This document shows positions 12,640-23,875 of a DNA stretch of 64,000 nt, in pieces. Position numbers and translations under genes: made by a program. Below the pieces are notes generated by a model, which saw nothing but the letters and a program-made list of their open reading frames with translations, was not told where the DNA came from and did not search any database. The stretch is from positions 4,154,001-4,218,000 of the forward strand of contig AP026542.1 of NCBI GenBank assembly GCA_026075535.2, given 5' to 3'. Numbering within the stretch: position 1 is the stretch's first letter; each line of letters starts with the position of its first letter. This stretch comes from Tricholoma matsutake (lineage: Eukaryota; Basidiomycota; Agaricomycetes; Agaricales; Tricholomataceae).

Positions 12640-13625
12640 TTGCCAACAGTGGAGGAGGCCTCAGAGTTGTTGAAATCACTGTGCTCACTGCATCGATAAC
12701 TATCCGGCCATTGCTGGAATGAGTGTTGACAATGTGCGTACACATTCTTTCTGCCACCTTCCTTCCCTCTTTCATCTGCCCTCTCTTTTTCGACGCTGCA
12801 CCACCACCCTGTTAGCACCCATAACCACACAAGCCACCAAGCACAAAACAGAGGGCTCAAATGATGAACTGATGTCGTCCGGGCCCTCGGATAAGTTTAT
12901 TTTAGTTGACTTCTTTCTTTTAAACTAACTAAATGTTTTTCTTTGTTTTTAGGTTCCTTATTCTGGATAACAACATCGCCCACCCACGAAACAACACACA
13001 CAAACCCTATAGAAACCCCATGCAAGCCCTGCACTGCCACTGCAAGCCTCTGCTCACAGGGCAGCAATGGGCCTGTTTCTGGACCATGACGACCACATCT
13101 GATGCCACCCTACGCTGCTGCTGCGAGTCTCTGCTCACAGGGTGGCAGCGGGCCCTTTCCTGGATGATGATGACCACACGAATGATGAGGATGACAAATG
13201 GCAGGGATGACAAATGATGGGGACAAGGAATGATGGGGATGACAAATGACAGAACGACGTCCATCGTCGTTCAGGCCCAATGTGAGTATTGATTCATTCC
13301 TTTCCTTTCCTTTTAACTAACTAATGTTTTTTTCTTTGTTCTTAAGGTTTTACATATGTTGTAACAACACCATGCCCAACCCCAGCACTCCATCCTGAGC
13401 CACCACTGCGAGCCCCTGCTCGCAGGGTGGATGGGAGGGTTTAATGACAACAAACAGCAGGGACGACAAGTGGTGGCAATGACCAAAAGCAGGGATGACA
13501 AACAGGGTGACAACCAATGGCAGGGAAATGAGCAGTGGGGATGGGGAATGGCAGCGACAAACAGCGGCAAGAACACCAGAACCCCCCCCCCCTCGTTACA
13601 AATGCAAGAGGATGGGGCTTTTTTT
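12640..13625 (+). repeat. Repeat family Y, two units (Y1), plus strand
   Basis: Two successive units. Each has GGGCC(C), a donor-like GTGAGT or GATAAG, a pyrimidine-rich tract with AACTAAC, an acceptor-like TTAG/TTAAG and then GTT. The units end near 12,952 and 13,347. Downstream are GC-rich dyads of the form TGCGAGCCCCTGCTCGCAGG and degenerate ATGACAAATGGCAGGG repeats. The block ends with an imperfect GC-rich hairpin followed by a T-rich run (13,585-13,655). No stable protein frame is seen. It is flanked by the fold-back arms. Confidence 0.6.
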
Positions 13626-13629
13626 CTTT

Positions 13630-13865
13630 TTTTCTTTTTTTCTTTTTTTTTTTGTTCATTCTTGTTTTCTTTTTTGTTTCGTTGCTAAACCCCACCGCTG
13701 CGAGCACCTGCTCACAGGGTGTGAATGTAAATAATTTTACCTACTATATAATACAATTTAGACACAAAAACCGGTTATGGTCCAACTAACTTAGTGTACT
13801 GGTCTAGACCAGTTACGGTCCCATTTAACCCTCTTAGAGGTCAAAAAACGGACCGAACCGAACCT
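13630..13865 (-). repeat. Right arm of the fold-back pair
   Basis: Reverse-complement match to 11,339-11,637. It shares GCGAGCACCTGCTCACAGGG, CTGGTCTAGACCAG, CCTCTTAGAGGTC and the terminal CGGACCGAACC. The order of landmarks is exactly mirrored, so the pair could fold into a long stem enclosing the Y1 units. Confidence 0.75.
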
Positions 13866-13899
13866 TAAAACACTAAAAAAAAGTAAAAAGGAAAAACAG

Positions 13900-14650
13900 C
13901 CCCACCCTCTCACATCTGTAGTGAGGGTGGGGGTTTGGGTGTTCTTGCCACTGTTCATTGCTGCTATTTGCCATCCCTGCTGTTCATTTTCCCTGCTATT
14001 GGTTGTTGCTGCCATTTGTTGTCCCAGCCATTTGTAATCACTGCCATTTGTCATTGCTGCTGTTTGTCATCATTACACCCTCCCATCCACCCTGCGAGCA
14101 GGGGCTAGCAGCAGTGGCTCAGGATGGAGTGCTGGGGTTGGGCATGGGATGTTGTTACAGAATATGTAGAACCTAAGAACAAAGAGAAAACCATTGGTTA
14201 GTTAAAAGAAAAGGAAAGGAAAGGAAAGAAAACTCACCTAGGGCCAGAACGACGATGGACATCGATGATCGTTCTGTTGTTTGTTGTCCCTGTCATTCCT
14301 TGGCCCTGTCATTTGTCTGTCATCCATCATTCCCATCATTTGTCATCCCCATCATTCTCCATCTCCATTGTTTGTCCACCATTTGTTGTCCCTGCCATTT
14401 GTCATCCCCACTGTTTGTTGTCCTCACTATTTGTGTGGTCATCATAGTCCGGAAAAGGGCCCATTGCAACCCTGTGAGCAGCGGTGACATAGGGCATGGG
14501 TGAGGTGCAGTGAGAACCCAGGTGCATCACATAGTGGCTAGGCAGCATCATTAGCAAAAGATAAAAAAACTAAGAGAAGAATTGTTAGTAAAAGAAATAA
14601 GATTAAACAGAAAGAAAAACAAAACTTACATATGACCCAAGAAATGTTGA
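13900..14650 (-). repeat. Repeat family Y, two units (Y2), minus strand
   Basis: Minus-strand copies with the same plan as Y1. A hairpin AAGAAATG/CATTTCTT lies before GTAAGT near 14,630, and a hairpin GAACGACG/CGTCGTTC-like dyad lies before GTGAGT near 14,240. Both are followed by pyrimidine tracts with CTAAC and YAG, then CATATTCTGTAACAAC, the GCGAGCAGGGGCTAGCAG dyad and ATGACAAATGGC-type repeats. It ends in a hairpin with GTGAGGGTGGGGG near 13,920, convergent with the end of Y1. Confidence 0.6.
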
Positions 14651-14889
14651 TGACATTTCTTGGGCCAGTTTTTGTGGTTCCTTATGCAAGATGGTGGTCT
14701 TAGGCTGAGAGTGTAAACAAAATGTGTCAACATGTAAGGCAAATTGGCTTGAGCCATTTCAAAGCCACTGGAATATCTCAGGAACTGTTTCTCTGATCGC
14801 TTAGAGTTGGCAGGAGACCCCTTGGCTGTTGATGGGATCTAGCTCCTCAAATATTTTAGTGATTTTACGTAATTTATTTCTCAAGATAG

Positions 14890-15044
14890 CAAAAAACACG
14901 GCTCGAGCCATGGCAACACTACCGGGCCGCACATACCCATAACACCATGGAAATGGGTACGGTATTGCCCGGGTACAGCAACTTCCAACCCATACCCGTA
15001 ACCATATTATCATGGGTTTACCTGTACCCATGTCATGCCTTAAT
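14890..15044. repeat. GGGTAC-rich palindromic repeat
   Basis: About 150 bp containing CATACCC, GGGTACGG, CCCGGGTAC and CATACCCGTAACC, all variants of one short motif in both orientations. It directly abuts the truncated start of Gypsy copy 2 at 15,045. It looks like a MITE or a rearranged repeat. Class uncertain. Confidence 0.4.
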
Positions 15045-15308
15045 CTCAAGATGCAACCTCGATATTTAGGTCCCCTCATCATCATCGATCGAAACTATGG
15101 AGGAGCCTACATCATCTGCGAACTCGATGGATCAGTATTTCATTGACCAGTCACCACTTTCCGACTTCTCCCTTATTTTGCTCGAAAATCTATCCCACTT
15201 CCCCCAAACTTCCTCGATATTGACTCAGAACATCTCAAAAAACTTCGAAACACTTCAAACGTCAACAAAGATATTTTTGAAGACATTCCGGACTTTGAAG
15301 ATGAATAA
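15045..15308 (+). pseudogene. Gypsy copy 2: integrase C-terminus only
   Basis: Encodes the last ~87 residues of the same integrase as copy 1: [31 protein letters not shown], then LLPYFARKSIPLPPNF, ending DIPDFEDE-TAA at 15,306. One in-frame TGA follows SVFH where the family has Arg. This copy keeps CGA codons at two places where copy 1 reads CAA, so it is the less mutated reference here. Everything 5' of the integrase tail is missing. Confidence 0.88.
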
Positions 15309-15556
15309 TTATCCCCTTTTCTTTGTTTGCAATCACTTACCTATGACTTTGATTTCCTTTAGTGTACAATACAAGTCGCGATATCACATTATAGCTCTAA
15401 AAGTGGTTTTCGGCCATGATGATCTACTGAGCCTTTCCCTTATTCTCTTTATTCTTCTTTCTTTTTCTTTTACTTTTATTTGCTACTTTTTTGAGACTCA
15501 CAAGATTTAAATTGAGAAGAAAAACAAATACAAAAATACAATGAAGTCTTTTTTTT

Positions 15557-16828
15557 CTACTCCTCCATCATAACTTCTAAAAGTTCTATCTCCCTACCCA
15601 GAACTTCCATCTCCACCTTCTTCTGTACCAATTTCGCCACAAGCATCTTCCGTTGAATGACCCATTTGTTGCTAACAACCCCGATATCATCATTCAATGA
15701 TACCTCCTTCACTTTCCCCTTCAACGACCACTTTGGGTGCTTCGACTTTGGCATTGACAGTTTTGACGGCCCCACAACCCAAATTCAAAGTGCTAAAACA
15801 ATCCGAACAAAAGTGTTAGAACAGCCTTCGACAAGTTCGAATAAATTTCATACCTGGTTTTGGGCGTGAATCTTGTTTCATGACCCTGAATCCTCTCGCT
15901 TCGCCTTTGCAAAGTCCCTGCCTCGAGACCCCTTCCCAGTAACACCCCTGTGCTGCTTGAGTGCACTTCAGGGCTCCCTCCTTGACAACACACAATGGCT
16001 GGGATCTCATCCCAGCACATCAATTACACTACGACATTGTTAGCAATCAGAAAAGACATTGAAGCCAAACAAAAAAACTTACTGGACCCTCAAACTCGAG
16101 CAGTTTGCCTGTCACAAATTTTGCCCATTTCACCTCCATTGCATCCTCACCAAGTTCATCTTCTTCTTCATCGTTTGCGTCGACCTCCACGGCCTTCCAT
16201 TTTCCTATCCTAATTACTGGGAGTTCCCCTACATCCTCATCTTCTTCGTCCTCCTCTCCAGCCTCTAGCCTCTCAATAGCTCTTGCCTCTGCTGTGAGCT
16301 CTACATTTTGTCACTGCAATTCTTCCTTTGAAAATGTTTTAGCACAAAATGCAGCAAGAGCTACGTTCCGAGCATCCACTAAGGCCCCCCTCCAATCCTC
16401 AATCTTCGCCTTCTTTGCATCTTCCTCCACCCTGCAAGCCTCCCCCTCCTCCTCCTGAACCTGTCTCGTTTCCTCTTCCCTTCGCTCTCGCTCTACCTTC
16501 TCACTCAGATCTGCAAACAAAAAGTCCCCCCCCCCCCACAAAAGCCATTCACATCGAGCCATGGGTTTGAACAGCTCGAACACTTCATTGACGACCTGTT
16601 GCACAGTCGAGTCGCGTTCCTCGCCCAAGTCGTCTGCCAGTTCATTGTATTCAGCCTGAACATATCATGTTAGAATCCTCGAATATTGAATAAGAAGTGG
16701 AAACTTACCATCTTTTCACAAAATCTTTTCCCCCACACTTTGAAGTCGAGGTCTTTGGCAACACCACAATGTGGCATCGATTTTGTGTACTCGAGAACTT
16801 CGGTGTTGAGTTCAGAGAGGAGAGACAT
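15557..16828 (-). CDS. Antisense Cys-rich gene inside Gypsy copy 2 (unknown function)
   Basis: Second copy of the antisense gene. The ATG at 16,828 opens MSLLSELNTEVLEYTK. A GTAAGT intron precedes AEYNELADDLGEE, followed by VVNEVFELFKPM, a long charged segment (KVERERREEETRQVQEEE) and a strongly acidic block (AGEEDEEDEDVGELP). Further introns precede the Cys block (about 15,880-16,010, with CAGM, CVVKEGALKC and the tail GVSRQGL) and the last exon, ending LVQKKVEMEVLGREIELLEVMMEE-TAG. A poly-G run near 16,525-16,535 shifts the frame. Conservation of start, intron positions and ends with copy 1 argues for a real element-encoded gene. It may bind zinc or nucleic acid; that is inference. Confidence 0.65.
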
Positions 16829-16974
16829 GATAGAAGTAGTATCGAGGGTGTAGGAGTGACGAAGAAGAACAAGAAGTTTTTTGAGTTTTGTTTACAATTT
16901 CAACATGATCCTGCAGTTTGCACATGACTCTGATTGGCTGACTGGGACAGTCAGGATTTCAGTAAGGGGGAGGA

Positions 16975-17975
16975 TGATAGGTCCACCATGCACTCTAAGC
17001 TCTGGGAACATCTCCAAATGCATCAACACATCAACACATCAACACACATGCTCCCAACCCCTACAAACCCCTATGAACCCCTACAAACCCTGCAAGACCA
17101 CTCCGAAACTACTTTGAACAACTTTGAACAACTTTGCAACACTTCAAGCAAGTTCAAACAACTTTGCAGCACCTTGAACGCCGTTGGCCGCCATATGCTT
17201 ATTGCACAGTCCTTCAGACACACACAGCACACCTTGTATGAATTAGTGCATCACATATCGAGCACCACCAGACACGAGGAGACACGATGATGGGATTCTA
17301 GGATGTGATTGTGGCGCTTTGACATCTTGATGATATATTGGATCAATAGGACAGGTACCCACAATAAATCGTGACTCTATATGTTTCCCTTCTTATCATC
17401 TTTCATTTATTTTATGATTTGTGAAGTTTTTTATTGTTTTATATCTTGCCTCATGTATTCCTCATGTTCTATTTCCTTTTAAGTACCACCTCTCACAAAC
17501 ATATATAGCCTTGTACTAGCTACTTAGAACTCCAGAATAGATCATCTTCTCACAGGAATCGTCTGATTTAAGAGCAATTCTCTTGAGTCCAAGCCTCTCG
17601 ACTTAGTCTCAAAGTTCAGTGTTTAACGCCGAACTTCTTTGAACTCTTCATACTAGCTTCTCGAAACAATTGTCTATCATCTATCCCCTCTCAAAAGCCT
17701 TTCTACATCCCTATAGTCTATCCTCAGCCATCGTCGAAATTGTCCTCATCCTCTATAAGCCCCTTGAACATCTTTGAACCTCTTCAAACTTTCCTCAAAC
17801 ATCACGTACACTCTCAAACCTCATCGAACTTTATCAGACCCTCTCTAAAAGTCATTTCCCTAACCTTGGGTAACAGTGGTGATATTTAGTACCACCTTGC
17901 AACCTTCCTCTAACTAGTGTTATACCATTCGAGGCCTTATTGTGGGTTTTGTTTGGGTTTCCTGGTCAAGTATCA
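16975..17975 (+). mobile_element. 3' LTR of Gypsy copy 2
   Basis: A 1,001-bp block starting TGATAGGTCCACC after the polypurine tract AAGGGGGAGGA and ending CAAGTATCA. It is homologous along its length to 9,109-10,190. The TATA-like ATATATAGCC at 17,501 precedes CTTGTACTAGCTA as in copy 1. The LTR end touches the interior of the LINE endonuclease coding region at 17,976, so the element inserted into, or recombined with, that LINE. Confidence 0.85.
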
Positions 17976-20900
17976 TCAACAGCTATCAAAATTACAGGAG
18001 AATTCAGTACATTAAGAATCATTAACATCTATAATGATTGCAACAACAATAGCGCACTAACCCATCAATCCACATATATGCGAGATCACAAACGCCAGAG
18101 ATACACTATAGGTCCTCTACACATGATATGGCTGGGCGACTTCAATTGACACTACCCCCTTTGGGATGAGGCCCAAAATGCGCACCTCTTCACATGAGAA
18201 AACCTAGAGCTAATGCAACCACTGCTTAACATGCTAGGAAGACACAACATGAAGATGGCCTTACCGCCATACACCCCAATGTTATGATCCCACAGCACAG
18301 GAAACCACACCAGGGTCAACAATGTCTTCTGTAGTGAAGGACTTCTAGATGCAATAGTCAAATGTGACACAGACGATACATCATGCCCAGTCAAAACAGA
18401 TCACTACCCCATCATAACACAGATCGACATCCACACACAAAGAGCTGCCAAAACACCCAGGCGAAACATCAGGCTAGCCAACTGGACTGAACTGGTAAAG
18501 ACTCTGAAGGAGAATCTCACTAACATGCCCCCACCCACAGAAATCACAAACGTACAAAGTTTCAATGAAAGACTCAAGGCAATCAATGAACCCATACAAG
18601 ATGCCATCAACAAACACGTTGAACTATCAAAACCGAGCCCCTACTCAAAATGGTGGTGGTCATCAGAACTATCTGAAGAAAAGAAACAGATGCAACAACT
18701 AGCAGGAAGAGCCAAGTATCACTGCGTGAGCCCAGATCACCCAATCCACAATGAATACTGCCAACAATGCAACCAATACTCAGAAAAGATATGACAGGCA
18801 AAAGCTGAACACTGGATTGAGTGGCTAGAAGGCCTGGATGAAACTAACATATGGCAGGTGAGCAGGCTGGTCACCTTGCCACCATCAGATGCAGGCAAAG
18901 CAAGGATCCCAACACTACAAGTGAAGGACCTGTCAATGAAGAGGATTGTCAGAGAAGCAGCAGACAATGCTGCCAAGGGCCAGCTCTTCTATGAGACCTT
19001 CTTTCCCCCTGCAAACCCATTGTTGACTCCACCACTGGACAATTATTGATACCTACCACCACGATGGAAATTCCAGAACATCACGGACAAGCAAGTTCAC
19101 AGAGCAATCCTGAAAATGAAGCCATTCAACGCAAGCGGGAGTGGAACAGTGCCAAACTCAGTATTAATCTATGCCAGAGAAGATCTCATTCCACACCTAG
19201 TCCCACTCTTCTGCGCAACTAATATGCTGAATTATTACCTACAGGAATGGTCGCTCACAGAAACCCTGATTCTAAAGAAACCAGGGAAACCAGACTATAT
19301 GTCCCCATCTGCATGGCGACCAATCATACTCTCCAATGGGATGGCCAGACTGCTCAACAGTTGCCAAACTGAAGACATAGTCACAATGTGTGAAAAACAC
19401 AACCTACTGCCCGCAAATCACTTTGGTGCCAGACCAGGATGAACTCCAACAGATTCCATACACATGCTCACAAAGATAGTAAAAGATGCATGGTGGAAAG
19501 GTCAAGTCACCTCCACCCTATTAAAGGTGCCTTTCCCAGCGTCAACATCAAGTGGCTCTGCCACAACATGCACAAACATGGAATACCCAAGGAGTACATA
19601 GAGTGGATGGAAAGGCAACTCGGTAATAGGTGCACCACTTTATCCTTTGACGACTTCCGGATGGAAATATTCACAGTACTGAATGGACTAGACCAGGGGG
19701 ACCCTTTCTCCACAATCTGTTACCTCATCTACAACACTGACTTACTGAAAATACCAGATATGAAAAATGGGGAATGGATACTCTTATTCATGCAGGACGC
19801 CGCAGTCATAGGAACTTCGTGGAAACCCACAAAAAGCTAAGGAACATTATGAATTGAGCAAAGGGCATCTTTGCTTGGGCCAAAATCCACAACTGCAAAT
19901 TTGGCATCAAAAAATTCCAGCTAGTGGACATCACGAAAAAACTAGTACCACATTCGATTAACCCCAGAAAAAAGATCCCAACCCCCTGAGCCCTGATCCT
20001 AGGAAATCAATGCATACCATCAAAGGAATCTGCAAGGTTCCTGGGAGTCATGGTCAACAACAAAATAAACTGGAAAGGACAATACACCGCAGCGCTAGCA
20101 AAAGGACAAGATCAGTTGATCCATTTCAGCAGAATAGCCCGCACGTCAAAGGGCATACACGCTAAGTACTTCCGACAATTATATTTAGCCATAGCCATCC
20201 CCTGCATGCTGTATGCTGCTGACATATTCCTCATGCCCAAGCAGAAAATAGGCAAGAAAACCGATGACACTGGAACAAAACAAGCCATACTCACAAAACT
20301 CACATCAATACAACGTTGGGCCATGATCATGATAACTGGGGCCATGAAAACTGCCACTATGGATATGGTCGAAGTCATGGCAAATCTCCTACCATTCCAT
20401 ATGCTGGTGGACAAACACCGACACTGAGCCACAATGCGATTAGCAACGTTACTGTCATCCCACCCACTTTTTAAGCCAGTCAGAAATGCAGCAAAACACC
20501 TAATCAAACAACACCCCACCCCTCTACACAACCTTATGCACAGATACGGCATCAAGCCAGAATGGATCAAGACCATTGAAGCTGTCAGATTCGACACGCA
20601 TTGGACTCCTGCTATATCAGCCGAGATCATAACAAACCTGGACAAAGCCATAGAATCAATATCGAATGACAACCCAGATGTGAAGGTCTTCACAGACAGC
20701 TCTGGAATGGAATGACACATAGGGGCCAGCACAGTTCTCTACAGAAATGGGAGACTCAAGACAACTCTGCGACACAGGCTCGGTTGGCAACACCAACACA
20801 TGGTATATGAAGGGGAGGGCATTGGAGCCCTACTCACTACAAAGCTAATAAACAATGAGTGGGGCATACGGTCGGCTAACATTTACATTGACAATTGAGC

Positions 20901-21615
20901 TGCTATAATGGCAACCACACTGATGAAACCCTCTGCAGGTCACTACATTTTCAATGCCTTTCACCAAAGCATCATGGAATTACGCAAGAAGCACATAGGC
21001 TTAAAGGTTAAAATCAAATGGGTCCCAGGACATGAGGGAGTAGAAGGAAATGAGATGGCAGACAAACAGGTGAAGAAGGCGATCACGGAGGGTAGCAGCA
21101 CCATGAACAAGATGCTGAAATTGCTCAGGAAAAAGTTACCATATAGCAAATTGGCAATGATACAAGCTTTCGGCGAGAAACTTAAGGGAAGGGTGCAGAA
21201 GGCATGGGAAGCATCAAAGTGATACAGCAGGATGAAGAAGACGGACCCAATAACTCCCTCCAACAAATATCTTAAACTCTTCACACCACTACTGAGGAAA
21301 CTTGCCAGCATCCTTTCACAGTTGAGGACAGCACACACACCACTAGCTAAGCACCTCTACCATGTTGGAAAAACTGAATCACCAATCTGCCCAGCATGCC
21401 AACAGGTCGAACAAACCGTGCAACACTTCATGCTGCACTGCCCAGCACATAACGCAGCCAGACAAACCCTATGCAACAACACGGGAGGAAGAGACATAAA
21501 CATCGCCAAACTTTTCACCACAGCAAAAATGCTTTGTGCACTGTTCACATACATTGCAGAGACAGGAAGATGGAACAGCACTTTTGGAGATATACCATCA
21601 CTAGAGGAACAATAG
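17976..21615 (+). pseudogene. LINE 1: endonuclease, reverse transcriptase, RNase H
   Basis: Non-LTR retrotransposon ORF2 remnant. In order: C-terminal half of an APE-type endonuclease (IWLGDFN, then NNVFCSEGLLD, KTDHYPI; 17,980-18,420); a linker with WLEGL; RT (KMKPFNASG, WRPIILSNGMARL, GARPG, KGAFPSVN, GLDQGDPFS, FMQDAAVIGT; 19,100-19,830); thumb region (RFLGVMVNNKINW, 20,040). RNase H follows with TDSSG, EGEGIGALL, IYIDN and WVPGHEGVEGNEMAD (20,690-21,060). A C-terminal zinc-like CPACQQ...HFMLHC (21,390-21,440) precedes the natural TAG stop at 21,613. Twelve premature stops are all TGA. Frameshifts occur near 19,510 and 19,830. The RT box reads FMQD instead of the usual FxDD. The 5' end is lost at the LTR. 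Confidence 0.93.
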
Positions 21616-21869
21616 AAGGGGAGAAATGACAGAGAGCTGGCTGACCATCAGAATACATGCATACCTTACCCATGGGCGTTGCACCACTTATTACAGCACA
21701 AACAGCACTAGAGCTCCACTACATGGTTCTCCATGCAGATGATGAAGAAACTTTATTGGAGGAAACAACCAACCAACTAGGCATGATACCATACATATTT
21801 AGTCTCTTGCATATGGTGCGCCACAAAGGAGAATAAATTGGATTAATATATATATATATATATATATAA
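21616..21869 (+). repeat. LINE 1 3' UTR and (TA)n tail
   Basis: The tail carries no open frame and ends in about eleven TA dinucleotides (21,848-21,869) after GGATTAA. A simple-repeat tail directly after ORF2 and 3' UTR is typical of LINE insertion, so this marks the element's 3' end. Confidence 0.6.
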
Positions 21870-21879
21870 TTAAGGAGAG

Positions 21880-22635
21880 CTAAGACATGTGAAAAGGACT
21901 TGTTGCTGAGGGTGCATAGGAACCATTTTTCCCAACCATCTGGGCCAGTAACAACGTCATCTGTGCTGTCAGAAGAAGTTTGGACAAGGGCTAATGGTAA
22001 AGAGGAAAATCCGTTAGGGAAAAAGGGCTTGGCAGAGCCTCCATGTAAAAAGTTCTTGAGGCAAAAATCAAAGGAGTGTGTTTGGGAAGCAAGTCTCTCT
22101 GCATGTTCTTCTGCATATACAATTTTGTGCAGTGAACAACAAATGTTGCAGAGATAATCCTGTAAATAGGAGAGGCTGTTAAAAGGTGAGGGGTGGGAGG
22201 AATAAAATATGCATAAACCCAGGGATTATAAGGAAAGACTGTGCCACAGTAGTGGAAAGCAAGCGGTTAACCTGCCAGACTTCAGTGAGAATGATACAAA
22301 TAAAGGATTTGTGGGTTTCTTGAATACTCAAGGTTGATGTGACAGTAGTTGAAAGCTTGGGATGCAGCAGATTGAAAAGCCTGAGTGAGAAGTTGATAAA
22401 GTTGTTGGAAGGAATCATCATCAGAAATTTAAGAGGGAGTACTTGAGTGGTCAGCTAGAAATGTGTCAACTAGATTCGAAAAGTGAGATAAATGAAATTT
22501 CTGTGATTTAGAGGGATGCCAGAAACAAGGGGAATACACCGATGGAGGAATCTCATCAGGTATTGCCAATGATGCACCAAGGTGAGGAGGTGAAGTTAAG
22601 ATGGTAGAAGATAAAACCACACAATGATTGAGCTC
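21880..22635 (-). pseudogene. LINE 2, linker region downstream of endonuclease
   Basis: Minus-strand coding remnant with KFHLSHFSNLVDTFLADH and DDDSFQQLYQLLTQAF, the helical linker between endonuclease and RT in this LINE type. It continues the endonuclease at 24,488-25,232 across the inverted-repeat insertion at 22,640-24,478. RT and RNase H are absent: the fragment stops next to the (TA)n tail of LINE 1. Reading frames are interrupted. Confidence 0.6.
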
Positions 22636-22984
22636 TTTACACTGCCCCACATATTCCTCCAGGAATCCTGGTTATCCATGCCACAGCCATTGTTCACCAA
22701 ATGTTGCATTCCTGGCTGTTTTTCCTCCAGTGGGATTCCTGGTTCAGTCCTGGTATATTCCTGGTAAATCAGGCTCTTCCTGGTACTATCCCAGGAATTC
22801 CCCAGGACTTGGACTCTCAGGAATCTGGGGGGACTGACCAGGAATCCTGTAGGACTAACCAGGACTCTATAAGAGTAACCAGGACTCTGTAGGACTCATC
22901 AAGACTCACCAGGACTCACCAGGACTCACCAGGAATCCTGGGGACTCTACTGGGATTTAACCAGGAGTCCTTACTATTAAAAAG

Positions 22985-23068
22985 GAAACCTTTGAGGATT
23001 GAACCTGGGACCTCAGGGTTGAATTAAACAGGTGCAATATACCATTAGACCATAGTGCCATTCTAATA
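22985..23068 (-). ncRNA. tRNA-like sequence with pol III A and B boxes (left arm)
   Basis: On the minus strand GGCACTATGGTCTAATGGTA resembles a tRNA D-arm/A box, and GGTTCAATCC at the expected distance matches the B box consensus. The acceptor stem does not close, so it is a tRNA-derived (SINE-like) sequence rather than a functional tRNA. It reads toward the left end of the host element. Confidence 0.5.
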
Positions 23069-23099
23069 TACAACATAAGTTGATCTAAGTACCACATCA

Positions 23100-23870
23100 A
23101 GTGGCTGTGTATAACAAAGCATACAGCCGTGTCATCAACATTGCCAGCTCATCATTCAACCACCACCACCACCATCGACAATGCCCCCTCCTTTCTCTCA
23201 CCACCACCACCACCATGCTGTTACCAACCGCTGCCCCTCTAGCCAACAACGAACACACCACAACACACAGGAAACGGTTGTTTGGGCCCCAGGTAAGTTT
23301 TTTTTGTTTGTTTCATTCTTTTTTGATTAATATTAGTTTTCTTTTGAATTTTTATAGTTTCTCATTGTATGATGCAACCCGCCACCACCACCACACCCTC
23401 CACCACTGTGAGCAGCTGCTTGTGGGGTGGAAACAGGGAGTGATGATGAGGACCATGGAGACAGAGACAAGGAGATGCAAATGACGAGAGCAGCAGGGTG
23501 GCAAGACCCAAAATGACGAGAGCAGCGGGGTGGAAAGACCCAATGCACAAACAACAAGGACAGGAGGACAATGGACGACCACAAAAACAATGGGACAGGG
23601 AGGACAACAGACGACAAGCATGACCCAGCACCCAGCACTGCCACTGCAAGCAACTGCGAGCAGGGTGCAAGGGGGGGTGCAAGGGCGGAGACGACCACGC
23701 AACAATGACAGGACACCAGCACCAGGGAATGCAACAGCGGGAGACGACCAGGAAGGGCATGGCATCCAGGAGCAGCATGGAAACGATGCCCAGGATGGCA
23801 ACAACAAGGACAGCGACAACAAAGGCCCATCACCCAGGATGACGGGGACAGGATGACAGGCACAACTCAC
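23100..23870 (+). repeat. Repeat family Y copy (Y3)
   Basis: Has GGGCCCCAG followed by GTAAGT at about 23,290, a T-rich intron-like tract ending TTTTATAG at 23,357 and then CATTGTATGATGCAACC. It continues with TGTGAGCAGCTGCTTGTGGGG and GCGAGCAGGGTGC dyads and GATGACAAG-type degenerate repeats. The layout matches Y1 and Y2 although the sequence is diverged. Open frames on both strands here are side effects of the GC-rich repeats. Confidence 0.55.
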
Positions 23871-23875
23871 CAGGC

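Noticed and set aside
17976..21615. TGA read as a sense codon (alternative genetic code), because so many TGA interrupt otherwise good frames
   Set aside because: The TGA codons coincide with arginine rather than one recoded amino acid use, occur with frameshifts in dead elements, and are absent from the intact genes at 46.8-52.0 kb, one of which ends in TGA.
21848..21869. (TA)n as replication origin or promoter
   Set aside because: It sits exactly at the 3' end of LINE 1, where a simple-repeat tail is expected.
23333..23870. Overlapping minus-strand frames of 138-176 codons, Cys/Ser/Leu rich
   Set aside because: All three minus frames are open at once because of GC-rich degenerate repeats of family Y; no domain, no codon preference and no splice logic.
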